From Scheffersomyces stipitis CBS 6054 (Eukaryota > Ascomycota > Pichiomycetes > Serinales > Debaryomycetaceae): a DNA stretch of 64,000 bases. Shown piece after piece: positions 47,987-58,204 of the stretch. The stretch's first letter is position 1, and each line of letters opens with the position of its first letter. The DNA lies in NCBI RefSeq assembly GCF_000209165.1, contig NC_009048.1, positions 62,001 through 126,000 on the forward strand, written 5' to 3'. The position numbers and the translations under genes are program-made. Under the pieces are notes generated by a model. The model was not told where the DNA came from. It did not search any database and was given only the letters and a program-made list of their open reading frames with translations.

Positions 47987-49036
47987 ATCCGAGGGTTTGA
48001 CTCCGAGACCTGGTCCCAGATTTTGATATATTGGTCTCTGGGTCGCAAAATCAAGTTCTTGTGAATACCACTGCCAATTGGTGCCATTGCTCTACGAAAG
48101 TTGAAAGGAAAAATCGTTAGAGCATTATTAGTGATATTGTGAGGGAATTTCTAGGTGAAAGTCTGAAAAATCTACAGTGAAGAATTTCGCTATTAGCCTG
48201 GCTCAATTGGCCGTCTTGGTTGTATTTGTTGTCGTTTCTCGTCGTTAGCTGTTTTTGTTCATTTCTGTTACTCTACCTTTCTGCTAAATACCTTATAAAT
48301 ACTAATTTGATACTTTCTTTGGATTCAAAGTGTACCTGACCTCTTCGGTTTTAGAAATGTAGAGATGCCTCCGCAAAGAAGAATGTGATTGTTTCGAGAA
48401 CCGATGGCCGCACCTGTCAAATGAGGATGCGCAAAAAATATTTGCCAGGCCTGGGCCCAATAGGGCAGGGTCCCTCCTGGCCACCCACTGTGGCCTACCA
48501 TCTCTTGCCTTCGGTCTGTTCAATAACTTGTTTGACCTTTAATGTAAATATAATCTATACAGCAAGGGGAGCAAGCGGATGTAGTGAAACCCCCAAAATT
48601 TCCACCATTTTCCTAGACTTCCTTGATCATGCTTAGCCTTTTCTTTTCTCCTATTCTCTCCTTAGAATCCTTTCCATAGCCAAACGTCACTTAGGAAACT
48701 CCTGGCAACCGAAATACTTTTGGGACAGGAATCGCCTCATTGAGAATATGCAAGAACCACTTGAAATCCCCTGGTATTGTTCACCCAACAGCACCTGGCT
48801 GAGACCAACTCTGAGGTCAAGTATATTGCATAAAACACTCTATAATTAGGTATGGCTATGTCTTCCAAGTTCATGGTTCCTATATTTTGCTATAATACAC
48901 TATTCTATAATTCTAGACCACCCCAAGCTTCATGCGTTGCTAAATTAAACGTTGCTAAATTAAGCGACACTCGTTTAAGCGATGCTATTCTAGACCATAC
49001 GATGCTAAACTAAGCGAGGCTATATCACTTGTATGT
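47987..49036. other. Convergent 3' region NCE102 / NOP14
   Basis: 1.05 kb. It contains a GC-rich segment around 48440-48500 with GCCAGG...CCTGGC and GGGCCC palindromes, and a degenerate 15-mer array next to the NOP14 stop (listed separately). No RNA gene or protein gene was recognised. Confidence 0.55.
48935..49027 (+). repeat. Degenerate 15-bp tandem repeat CGTTGCTAAATTAAG
   Basis: Units: CGTTGCTAAATTAAA (48935), CGTTGCTAAATTAAG (48950), CGACACTCGTTTAAG (48965), a 20-base variant CGATGCTATTCTAGACCATA (48980), CGATGCTAAACTAAG (49000), then a partial CGAGGCTATAT (49015). TTCTAGACCA also occurs at 48911. The array abuts the NOP14 stop codon. Confidence 0.8.
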
Positions 49037-51508
49037 TCACTTGTTCTTTCTCTGCTTCTTCTCTTTCTCGTATTCGTTCTTCTCGGCACCTTCTATAGTA
49101 GAAATCGAATTGACGATATGAGCCATCTTCTTGTGATAAGCGTCGTACATGCTCTTCTTCTCTTCGATTTGTTGTCCGGCCACAAATCTTGATTCTTGTC
49201 TGATATCCTTCAATGCAGCCTTTCTTTCCTTCTTCAACTGGTTTTGAATCTTGTTCATCTCCTGTCTTTCTCTGTTGACATCGTAGGACTTCTTATCCGG
49301 GTTGAAGTTCTCTTCGAATTTAGGTGCAAACGTGGCTATAGCCAATGCTCTGTGATGTTGTAATGCAAGTGGTTTTCTTTCCTTTAACAAATTATTCTGA
49401 ATCTTGACCAACTTGTTAAGCAAATTTGTGGTTTGAGGTAAGGATGTGGCAAAGTACTTGACTGCATGCTTCAAGATGACAATAAACGACTCTACAACTT
49501 CAATCAAGGCAGATTTCTCCTTCCACAACGAAGTGGATTTGTCAATCAAAGCAATGATTTTGTTCAACAATTGAAACTTGAATTGACTGGATTCATCTCC
49601 AGCAAATAACTGGGAAATGCTCATTTCAGTTGACTCTAAAGTAGAGAACTTTTCAGATTTCGAGATGTTAAGTTTGCTGTTGAAGATTGTAGAAGTAGAA
49701 AAAATCGAACCGCGTACATCCTGGGCAATCTTGGTGGGCTCAGGAATCAACAACAAGAGTGCCTTCTGTAAGAAATTTACAATCTCTGGCACAAATCTTT
49801 TGGAGTATCTCTGATAAGTAAGAAGTATATCAGCAGTAAACACTCCTTGACTAATCTGGTTAATGGTAGCTTCGTCGCTGTAGACAAGAGTTGACAAGAT
49901 TTCGTTCATGAGAATGACTGTAGGCGTCACAATCAAATGGTAGTGATCCGAAGTAGAAAACAAAAAGCCTACCAAAACGAAGAATACGAGATCTCTCTTC
50001 AAGAGTGAGCTATCAGCGATTCTGTCTTGGATGTTGTTGATTTCTTCTCTAACATTTTCCACTAGCACCTGATTATACAGCTCGGACAACCTTTTGATGA
50101 TGTCTGCCAATTGCTCAATAAGGATAGAATTGGGTTCATCTTGGTTAGATAAAAACAACAAGTGCTCGAACAAGATACCCACAAAAATGTTCATTTTGTC
50201 CTTGTTTCCTTCAGCCAAGTTGGGCTTGTACACTTCAACAATCTTCTTGACATAGGCAGGCTGTCTATCAGCCTCAATCTCTACAAGAGCTTTGACGAAT
50301 TCTTGATGATTACTAGGAATAGAAACCTGTGGTTTCTTTACAGGAAGAGTTCTGCCAAAATTTTTAGTGGTTGCTTCTTCTTCTTCTCCAGAAGAGCTAT
50401 TTTCTTCATTACTTTCTTCAGCGTCAGATTCCTTAATAGCAAAACCATCTTCGTCGTTTTCGTCACTTCCAGCCCAGAAATCGTCGTCCAAGTCATCACC
50501 CTCAGCATCTCTATCGTCGTCTACAAAACCGGTCATTCTTCTCAACCTGTCTGCTTCCAACTTCTTCATTTTTTCCTCGTGTTCTTTCTTCAACTCTTCA
50601 TCGGTTTTAGTTCTGTCTGCTGGGACAGATCTTCTATCATACGTCAATTCTCTTACTTTGTTATCGTAGTCGATTTCTTCCTGGGTTTTGGTCAGAAACT
50701 TAGGAGCAGTAGGTTGCTTCACGTTATACATTTCTTGCATTACGTCACCAAAGTCTTCGTCCAAGTCTTCGATATCATCCTGCGTCTTCTTGAATTCCGT
50801 TTGTCTTTGATGCTTGTAGAATTTGGACTTCGCGATAACTTCCTTCATCACTTCCTTCTTGGTCTTCTTACGAGCAGGCTGTCCTTCTTCCTCCATTTGA
50901 TCTTCGTCAACATATCTGGTCTTGCCAGCGCCTAAGCTAGTCTCTTCATCAGACAATGCAGCTTCATCGCCATCGCCCAAAGTCAAAGCACGACCTCCAT
51001 GGGTCAAAGTGAACCCACCAGCTTCAAAATCATCATTATCGTCATCGCTCTCGATCAGGAACATATTTCCCCTTTTGGACGAAGCTTGTCTTTCTCGTGT
51101 AAATCTCTCCAACATCTTCTCTTCAGCACTCAAATGCTTGTTGTTTTCTCCAAATCTTCTGTCTACAAGCCCCCCAGTCTTTCCATGTCCCTTTTTCTCT
51201 AATTCGTACTGGAGCTTCATGGTTTTCTGCACTGTGGAATGGGTTCTTACAGCTTCATTATGCTGTTTTGAGCCAAGCTTGACAAACTTTCCTCCTTGGA
51301 TAATCAGCACATCATGTTTTGTTCTATTAATTCTCTGGTCAAACTGGTTGAACTGAGTTCTAATATCCCCAATAACCTGTTCCTTATCATTTCTTCTGGT
51401 TTCTGAAGCTGTTTTCTGCTTCTTATTCTTCTTCTTGACATTAGTCTGGCCAATCAAGCCTTTCGACTTGAGCGCCTCTTTCAACTGCTTAAGCTGAGAA
51501 CCTGCCAT
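49037..51508 (-). CDS. NOP14: U3 snoRNP / 90S pre-ribosome protein Nop14
   Basis: 823 aa (S. cerevisiae 810 aa). Required for early 40S maturation and 18S processing, with Noc4, Emg1 and Enp1. Seen: basic N-terminus with KKKNKKQK; conserved TQFNQFDQRINRTKHDV, RTHSTVQKTMKLQYELEKK and GGLVDRRFGENN; FTLTHGGRALTL; acidic middle (DDRDAEGDDLDDDFW, SNEENSSSGEEEE); TYDRRSVPADRTKTDEE. The helical C-terminal half ends with a Lys-rich stretch (NEYEKEKKQRKNK). An RRPE-like TGAAAAATTT lies 122 bases upstream, in line with ribosome-biogenesis control. Confidence 0.95.
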   Translation of the reverse strand: MAGSQLKQLKEALKSKGLIGQTNVKKKNKKQKTASETRRNDKEQVIGDIRTQFNQFDQRINRTKHDVLIIQGGKFVKLGSKQHNEAVRTHSTVQKTMKLQYELEKKGHGKTGGLVDRRFGENNKHLSAEEKMLERFTRERQASSKRGNMFLIESDDDNDDFEAGGFTLTHGGRALTLGDGDEAALSDEETSLGAGKTRYVDEDQMEEEGQPARKKTKKEVMKEVIAKSKFYKHQRQTEFKKTQDDIEDLDEDFGDVMQEMYNVKQPTAPKFLTKTQEEIDYDNKVRELTYDRRSVPADRTKTDEELKKEHEEKMKKLEADRLRRMTGFVDDDRDAEGDDLDDDFWAGSDENDEDGFAIKESDAEESNEENSSSGEEEEATTKNFGRTLPVKKPQVSIPSNHQEFVKALVEIEADRQPAYVKKIVEVYKPNLAEGNKDKMNIFVGILFEHLLFLSNQDEPNSILIEQLADIIKRLSELYNQVLVENVREEINNIQDRIADSSLLKRDLVFFVLVGFLFSTSDHYHLIVTPTVILMNEILSTLVYSDEATINQISQGVFTADILLTYQRYSKRFVPEIVNFLQKALLLLIPEPTKIAQDVRGSIFSTSTIFNSKLNISKSEKFSTLESTEMSISQLFAGDESSQFKFQLLNKIIALIDKSTSLWKEKSALIEVVESFIVILKHAVKYFATSLPQTTNLLNKLVKIQNNLLKERKPLALQHHRALAIATFAPKFEENFNPDKKSYDVNRERQEMNKIQNQLKKERKAALKDIRQESRFVAGQQIEEKKSMYDAYHKKMAHIVNSISTIEGAEKNEYEKEKKQRKNK

Positions 51509-51853
51509 TTATAATGAGATTCTGCTGTTGAGAATAAATTCGCGATTCTACTATCTGAAAGCTCTACTCTCTTCACTTCATTAAGTTAATACATCTCTAA
51601 AAAAAATTCACATCGTGCGGCTCACTCACTGAAAAATTTATGTGGCGCTACCATCATTCTGCAACCATTTTGCAACCCACAAATTGGAAACTAAAGTCAC
51701 TTCGAAGTCAATAGAGAAATCTTTTATTGAATCTTTAAAATATCAAATTAATCTCTGTAGATTTGATACTCTACTTTTTTATTTTTTTCTCTATGCATCT
51801 TTCATATAAATGAAAATAAATGATGTGCTATTCTATAACAATAAATAAAGATC
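51509..51853. other. Intergenic: NOP14 promoter and ATG9 3' flank
   Basis: 345 bases. The NOP14-proximal part holds the RRPE-like element at 51630-51639; no exact PAC box (GCGATGAG) was seen. The ATG9-proximal part is T-rich. Confidence 0.6.
51630..51639 (+). promoter_or_regulatory. RRPE-like element TGAAAAATTT
   Basis: Matches the rRNA-processing element core (TGAAAAATTT) bound by Stb3 in S. cerevisiae, 122 bases upstream of the NOP14 ATG. The motif is AT-rich, so chance matches occur. Confidence 0.45.
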
Positions 51854-54800
51854 CTACCTTCCCAAGTCCTGCTTGTAAAATTGGTTGATCATACCCAAAA
51901 CTCCCGATTTCTTTCCTGGTCTCGTCGATTCTTCCTGCTCCGCATCATCAAACTTGTAGTTAATATTATAAGCCGAATCCAACAAGCTGTGGTTGTCCGA
52001 AGGACCTTGTATGATCAAAGATGGCGAAGGATCGATGTTCGATATTACCGAGTTTTTGGCCAATAGTTTATTATTGCTGTTTATGGCCCTAACGTCTGCT
52101 TTTCCAGCTACACGTGTGCCATTCTTCAAAGTGTTCCCATGTTGCTGTGAAGGGTTGTTGTTACTGCCATTGTTATTGGAACCTCCATAACTCTCAAGGA
52201 AATACATGTACGACTTTATCATTTTCTCGTCCTGATAGGTGTCTGCATTCAAGTCGTTTCCACTTTCATCGTCACTGGTATTTGGCAACGAACTAGCATC
52301 TTCAGAATCGCTGATTTTAGCTTTTTCACGTCTCTTTGACTTGATATTGTTCAACTCAATTTCATTGACTGTCTTCTTAGAGCTAGTTTTAGAAGTCTTA
52401 CTTCTTCTAGATCTTTTAGACTTACCTTTTCTCTTATTCAAGTCAAACATCATATTTTTGTCCTTTTCTTCAAAGTTGAACATTGCAAAATAGCAAACGT
52501 AGCCCAATCCATCTACATGGATGGAGTATTCTCTGAAGAAATCTATAATAGCACCAGAACTGCTCAGAGCCCTGAACCACAAAATGAATGGTGTCAAGAT
52601 CAAACTAAAGATTTCGTTGAGAATTATGATAATCTTCAAGCTGTACAACTCACAGAACTCGTTTTTCACCTCCACAGTGTGCAATCTTCTGTTCCAGCTG
52701 CTCGGCAAGTAATGAGTAAACTGGGAAACATACCTCAAGCTTGCTTCTGGATCATAAACAAAAGAATGCGAGTTGGGATTTAAATTGTCGGCAGTATCCG
52801 AAGTAGAAGTAGAGGTAGATGTTATGGCCCATAAAGTACCAAATATACTAATGTAAAATAAAGTTGATTTTCCTTCGGTGAGTTCAAATGACCAGAAGCT
52901 GTGATTTTCGTCTTCAAACCAGAGCCCCATGATAACCAAGATAGCCATGATTGCACCCAGAATGAAGTTGACGAGGTTCATTAAGTTTATCACAAGAAAT
53001 CCACGAGGAAACATGTTGATGTAGGTATTAGCTGGACCAACAGAGAGCTGCAATCTTCTGATGAAGAAATGGGGCAACTCGTTAAATTCACGCAACTTCC
53101 ATTCGGCATAAGGTGTGTACTGCCTTAGACCCATGATAGAAGCGGGATTGGATTTGTACTCATTGAAGTACCGGAAAAAGTATAACAACACGAAGTAGAT
53201 TACAATGAAAGGGCACAAGATCAAGTTGATAATGGCAGCCATCTTGAAGCGCGAGTTCAACTCCTTCGCCAACTGATTCCTGTTGAAATCTTTAAGTATG
53301 CTAGGATTGATTTGACCCTCGTTGTTGAATGCAAAGTTGTTAATACAGAGCTTCAAGTTCCACTCCAACGTCTTTGTGAGAACAGACTTGTTGTTGATCA
53401 ACTGGAAGGACGAGTTCTGGAAAGGACTGAGTGAAAGGTCTAGAACGTCCTTGTTGATCAAAGCGATCATGTAGTTTTCCTTTCTCATGATCCTATTGGC
53501 TATATCGTGAGCATTGAGTCGCACCTTCGAGTTTAAGTCATTTATATAGTGATCCGTAGCACCGTCAAAATGGCTCGTTGTCGAAGTCAAGCTGTTGTAG
53601 TCTTTGAGCAACATCAACCTCTCTACAATCGTCTTCCAGGTGATAGTCATCAACTCGTCATCGTTCAGGATGTTGATCAAGTACTTGTAGAAGTTTTTGA
53701 TCTCCTTGAGCTTGTAGTTGTAGTTGAAATAAAGTTGGATCAACCGTAATACGATGTAGCAGACAAAGCCAAAGAGGAAAAACTTTGCCAATAACGGCAC
53801 CTCATCAACGAGGAAGTTGGGGATGATCAAGTCGGCAAGCGTTATATATGTCGAGTCCTTGTAATTGTCGAAAAAGTACCGGTAGTTGATTCCCCACTTC
53901 AAAAACACAGTAAAGCCAAGTATGAAGACAAGAATCAACAAGTCGATGATGCTAGATAACACGATGTTGAGCATTCCCTTACCTCTATAATAGTAGTAGA
54001 GATCCGTGAGGAACTCGTCCATGTTGGTGATGTTTGCCCAGAGATACAACGCTCTTTCCTTAGGAGGAATTACGAACCTAGTGCCGTTAGTTCTGCGGAT
54101 ACCAGAATTGGCATAGCCTCTACTATCTCCAGCAGAAGCACCGGTGTCTCTTTCGACAGGCTTCCGATATTTCTGATTATATAAGGGCAATACCAGTGTA
54201 GCTTGGGTGTTTCCATTGGCCAGAAATATGTCTCTAGCATTGGGAATATTGAAAGTAGGCTTTCGTCTAGGAGGGCTACTCCGAGGCTTCGACAAACTCG
54301 TAAGCAAATCGTCAACTTCATCGTCCTCATTGTCACTCTGGATATTAACTGGGGGTTCCCCTACACCTGGGGTCCAATCCACGACCGCTTCTGTCCTTTT
54401 AAATCTCGGTTTTACTACTACTGAAGGCGAAGCTGAAGACAGCAGCGACAAGTCAGAATCTGATTCTGAGTCGAGCAAGTTTGTTTTGCTGTTGTCGTTA
54501 TCGGCATTAGTATTGATACCATTAGCTTTTGGAACATTAGCTGCATTGGCACCATTGGGATTTTTGAGGTTGTTATCAATAGTGTTGTTTACATTAGCTC
54601 CATCATAGATAGAAGCTCCGATTCTGGACTCGAGGCCATTGCCGAACAAATCGTAGTCTTGTCTTTGCAGATTGGCTAGCACCTGTTGGTTGTACGTGCT
54701 GTCGAATTCCGGATCGTAGTACTGGTAGTTTTCCTGGAGATGGTTGTAGACCGAGTTGAGGCCGAAGATCCGACTGAGAAAGGTGTCGTTGTTCTGTGAG

Positions 54801-54868
54801 CTGTCCGGATACGGACTGCCGTTGGGAGGTCCTCGTTGTCCCGACTGCAGAGGACTATTCCTAGACAT
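51854..54868 (-). CDS. ATG9: Autophagy lipid scramblase Atg9
   Basis: 1004 aa (S. cerevisiae Atg9 997 aa). A multispanning membrane protein carried on Golgi-derived vesicles that seeds the phagophore and scrambles lipids. After a polar 270-residue N-terminus (Asn-rich, with SDSDLSLLSS) the core begins RALYLWANITNMDEFLTDLYYYYRGKG. Then come membrane segments IVLSSIIDLLILVFILGFTV and LLAKFFLFGFVCYIVLRLI, the membrane-embedded region, IINLILCPFIVIYFVLLYFF, LVNFILGAIMAILVIMGLWF and FYISIFGTLWAI. HSFWSFELTEG and SLKIIIILNEIFSLILTPFILW are family hallmarks, as is FFREYSIHVDGLGYVCYFAMF. The tail is basic, then Ser/Asp-rich. The ATG9 upstream region is part of a 3.7 kb divergent region. Confidence 0.95.
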   Translation of the reverse strand: MSRNSPLQSGQRGPPNGSPYPDSSQNNDTFLSRIFGLNSVYNHLQENYQYYDPEFDSTYNQQVLANLQRQDYDLFGNGLESRIGASIYDGANVNNTIDNNLKNPNGANAANVPKANGINTNADNDNSKTNLLDSESDSDLSLLSSASPSVVVKPRFKRTEAVVDWTPGVGEPPVNIQSDNEDDEVDDLLTSLSKPRSSPPRRKPTFNIPNARDIFLANGNTQATLVLPLYNQKYRKPVERDTGASAGDSRGYANSGIRRTNGTRFVIPPKERALYLWANITNMDEFLTDLYYYYRGKGMLNIVLSSIIDLLILVFILGFTVFLKWGINYRYFFDNYKDSTYITLADLIIPNFLVDEVPLLAKFFLFGFVCYIVLRLIQLYFNYNYKLKEIKNFYKYLINILNDDELMTITWKTIVERLMLLKDYNSLTSTTSHFDGATDHYINDLNSKVRLNAHDIANRIMRKENYMIALINKDVLDLSLSPFQNSSFQLINNKSVLTKTLEWNLKLCINNFAFNNEGQINPSILKDFNRNQLAKELNSRFKMAAIINLILCPFIVIYFVLLYFFRYFNEYKSNPASIMGLRQYTPYAEWKLREFNELPHFFIRRLQLSVGPANTYINMFPRGFLVINLMNLVNFILGAIMAILVIMGLWFEDENHSFWSFELTEGKSTLFYISIFGTLWAITSTSTSTSDTADNLNPNSHSFVYDPEASLRYVSQFTHYLPSSWNRRLHTVEVKNEFCELYSLKIIIILNEIFSLILTPFILWFRALSSSGAIIDFFREYSIHVDGLGYVCYFAMFNFEEKDKNMMFDLNKRKGKSKRSRRSKTSKTSSKKTVNEIELNNIKSKRREKAKISDSEDASSLPNTSDDESGNDLNADTYQDEKMIKSYMYFLESYGGSNNNGSNNNPSQQHGNTLKNGTRVAGKADVRAINSNNKLLAKNSVISNIDPSPSLIIQGPSDNHSLLDSAYNINYKFDDAEQEESTRPGKKSGVLGMINQFYKQDLGR

Positions 54869-56216
54869 GGTAGTTATCTACGGAGCTTTTGGGGTCTGAA
54901 TGATGTGTTTGCCTTTCTCTTCTACACAATGTATATAGAGGAATCTAAAGCATCTACACAAAATTGGCGATAGCGTCATGTGACTCCATGCATGTGATCC
55001 ACTGTCGACCAGAGTGAGAGGGTTCTATAGATAAGGGAAGTTGGCAGAGATAGACGGGAAAACACCCATATTCAATTGAACAAATCACACCTCATAGCTA
55101 TGAGATCGGGAGCAAGGTTCAATTTACAGATTTACACTAAATGCAACGAGATTCACAAAAATGCCTTGTAGTTCACTGTGCTAGTGATATTCTGTCTTGT
55201 GACTTTGGTCTTGTGACCAGAAAGCACGGTTGCCTGCAGAGAGCCCTCCCCACAGTTTCTAACCCCAATGGGCATCTGTATGGGAAAAGTGAAACTCGGA
55301 CTTTAACGGCTCTTGACACATGACACTGGAACAGAGGCAGAACGAAAACAGTCTGGAACTGGCCAAATGCCAACTTCCAGTAATTACAAATGCGAGGTGA
55401 AGGAGGGGATGGTCGCTTAATCTTTGTGTAGCTGAAACGACCAAAGCGACCGGCCAGGGATGATACAGACTCCCCACCGAAGAGTGTGTGGCAGGAAAGG
55501 AACTTTTATGGAAATTAAGAATGAAACTACGGATGGAAATGCCGATGAAATTGAGAACGGCGACGTATGAAAAGTGTAGGTTGTGCCTTTGCCGATGTAT
55601 TTTGTAGTTCACCTCTGTATGGAGTTTGTCTGAGAAGAGACGAACCCCTCCACGGAGTTTTCTACACCGAATTAGTTCCGACAGGCTTAACAATGTATAG
55701 TTTTGTGATTAGATATGTGGAATTCCTCTTTGGTGCTGGGGTTCATTTCGACAAGGAGGGGAGCAGTGTGAGGCTGGCCGGCGAGCTTCAAAAGAAGGTT
55801 CAAAGGAAGCGAGGGGTTGGAAGGCTTGGGGCTGAACCTGGCATATGGTTGTGCAATAGTCATTTTAGGTGATGAACAGGGAATTGGCTCAGGGACGAGA
55901 TTCAGGAGGGGACGGGGCAGATACTCGGGATTGAAAGGGGAAGGGTGATTACAAATGACGAGACGATGAATGACAGAATCAGCCGATGCAGGCGAGGAAG
56001 TATTAAGGGAATCACAGGGTGTCTAACAGATAAGAGCAATGGACAAATGTAGGCGAGATAATGTGGTAGAGGAATAGAGAAGAAAATGTGACCGGAAACG
56101 TATTTTTGATGAAATGTTGCAGCTGACTGAAAGAGAATTAACGTGGAAATCGTTCTAGAGAAAAGGGGCAGGCTCAAGAGCAGAATAGTACTTCTAGTTG
56201 TAAATTTAGTTGCAAT

Positions 56217-56252
56217 ACCAATTGTAACACCAATTGTAACACCAATTGTAAT
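56217..56252 (+). repeat. Tandem 12-mer ACCAATTGTAAC, 3 copies
   Basis: Copies at 56217-56228, 56229-56240 and 56241-56252 (the last ends in T). Flanking degenerate CAATTG-containing units extend the array from about 56198 to 56306. Each unit contains the palindrome CAATTG. Confidence 0.85.
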
Positions 56253-56779
56253 ACTTTGTAGTATTGTGATGTCAATTGTTCATTCCAATTGCCATACCAG
56301 TTGTTCTACATTTTGTTATCGATAGCAACTGAAACATCAGAGCACTTCAAACAACGCCACAACGCAGTTGTAGCAGCCGCAGGAGATTAGATTCCAGCTA
56401 CGCTAGGCGGAGCCGATTCGGAAAGAAAAGTATCCTGGTCTAGGAGCAACGGCTATGGACAAGCGTCGGAGTGTTGGACGGAACGTTCGCCGAGCTTCTG
56501 CTGGGTTTCGGAAAGTCCAATCATCTCCAGAAAATAATGTAGTCAAGCGGTGAGCCAATTCTGACCCGTCAGTCCACCTTGACATTGTGGGGTTGACGAG
56601 AAACCGGCTGCCACAAAGAGAATACGAGAAGGCAATTTATGATCTAGCAAGTTTGCAAGAGAACGAGGGTCCGAAGAGACGAAGCAAGAGCTGAAAATGG
56701 AGAGTTGAGCTCCCGCAAGACAGCTGAGCTCAGACGAGCAGAGATGCGCTGCGATGAGATGAGCTGAAAAAAATGAAAT

Positions 56780-56971
56780 CTAAAAAAGCGAAAGAATCGG
56801 CCTTACAATAAAACACCATGTTGCATACAGAATGGCACAGACAATAGAGCCAACAGTGTTACCCGTAAATTCTTGGTAGTTTTCCTGGGGAACCCCGAGA
56901 GAAACCCAGCCTGGTTGGGAGCTCAGCCACGGATCACTCATGTACCAAGTCGTATTTCTGGCCATTATCAA
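56780..56971 (-). CDS. Possible small membrane protein, 63 aa
   Basis: ATG at 56971 (MIMARNTTWYMSDPWL) or two codons later. A polar, Trp-rich N-terminal half (WYMSDPWLSSQPGWVSLG) is followed by one clear hydrophobic segment (VGSIVCAILYATWCFIV), then RPILSLF and stop. It looks more protein-like than the surrounding ORFs, but I do not recognise it and no TATA or intron signals are clear. GTATGC and GTAAGG occur inside the segment and could be donors, but no downstream TACTAAC was found. Confidence 0.3.
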   Translation of the reverse strand: MIMARNTTWYMSDPWLSSQPGWVSLGVPQENYQEFTGNTVGSIVCAILYATWCFIVRPILSLF

Positions 56972-57299
56972 GCCTTAACATTCGCATTGTTGAATTGCTC
57001 TGCTAGCGTGAAGGGACAAAAAAGAAAAGAATAAACACGCCAGAATCAAGACAAACGTCTCGGGACTCTAGCAGCGGTTGCTTTCGGAGTTTTCTTTGTC
57101 CCAAGTGACTATCTAAAGTGTGATCGGAGTGCAATTTACGAACTTTAGGACAGACACCAGGATCAACGGCAGTTTTAACCTGCAATACGAAGGTCGGAAT
57201 CGTAGCCTCTGGAATGACGACAATGAAACGGGCGAGCCGCGATGGGCTGACGACTTCGTCTAGAATATGAATATGAGTTCGTATGCGTGATTTTCGTTT

Positions 57300-57740
57300 T
57301 TGGGCTCCGTTCGTGACGAAGTCGCTATTGGCTGGCGGCCAATGGCAGAAGCTGTATTAGCCATTCGACCCTTTTCCCCAGAGAACAGAGTTTCGCTGGA
57401 TGCGCACAAGAAGCGAAACCTGCCCCAATGCGGTAATGGTCGTGCGCACACCGTTCTCTCAACGCCGGGGATGCTGAGACGTCCCGAGAACCGAGAGACA
57501 CCTACCGACAGACACAAATCGAAAGACGCCGCCTTCCGACAGACACCGCCTGCCGACGCCCACTCCAACACCAGCAGCTCAGACAATTGTCGAGCTGGCC
57601 CTCAGCAGCGCAAACACCCAGCGATCGACTCCGACGCTCGGACCCGCGATCTGGTGTCGGACAGTCGGATACGTGCTCGATCTGGCAGACACAGCGTAGG
57701 CAGACAGAGAGTCAAACAGACACATAGCGCCATGTGCAAG
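57300..57740. other. GC-rich island
   Basis: Counted by hand, 57481-57660 has 113 G+C of 180 (63%), against flanks that are visibly AT-rich. It contains repeated CCGACAGACAC and CAGACA words. Because stops are rare here, long ORFs are open on both strands (a 147-codon plus frame at 57300, Arg-rich; minus frames at 57260-57586 and 57579-57941), so no frame can be chosen. It lies about 0.9 kb upstream of the C2H2 gene. Confidence 0.7.
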
Positions 57741-57937
57741 TGAATCTGCCCCACACACGACCCCAGAAATAGCAGCAGGGGAAAAATAAAATGCGGGGGA
57801 GTATATCGCACAAAAACAACCCCTCCTCCATAGAGAAATTTTTGCTAACGGGATTAACCTCATACATATTAATTTTAATTTTAACTCTGAAAATCTGGGA
57901 TTTTTTTTTGTGGGTGGGAGGAAATATAAAATAAATA

Positions 57938-58204
57938 TCATGAGTTTGGGAGCTCACAAAAACTGGTAGAATAGGATTTTAGTGCTTTCCAATTCATATA
58001 GAATATATAAACATTACAATCCTCCACAGTTTGTTTCTGGTAATAATTGCTGGCCTTTTTGGATCCTTTGGAATTTATACGTTTGGAATCCGACTTTTTT
58101 TCTCTGTCCGTCGCCAGAGATCTTCCACTGTCTGTAGCCTCGTCGCCGAAATCTGACCAGCTACCGTTTCTCTGTTGAAACTTTGCGCTTTTGAATTCTG
58201 GCAA
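57938..58204 (-). CDS. Possible small protein, 88 aa, unknown
   Basis: ATG at 58204. A charged, Ser/Lys/Asp-rich sequence (KFQQRNGSWSDFGDEATD, DREKKSDSKRINSKGSKK) ending in an aromatic-rich tail. Composition is plausible for a disordered protein, but there is no family match and no supporting signal. It overlaps what may be the start of the leader of the plus-strand zinc-finger gene. Confidence 0.2.
   Translation of the reverse strand: MPEFKSAKFQQRNGSWSDFGDEATDSGRSLATDREKKSDSKRINSKGSKKASNYYQKQTVEDCNVYIFYMNWKALKSYSTSFCELPNS

Noticed and set aside
50162..50935. 257-codon plus-strand ORF opposite NOP14
   Set aside because: Phe/Ser/Leu-rich antisense of Lys/Glu-rich coding sequence; NOP14 is certain on the other strand.
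57300..57743. 147-codon ORF in the GC-rich island as a real protein
   Set aside because: Stops are rare at this base composition, opposite-strand frames are also open, and the sequence is Arg-rich without domain character.
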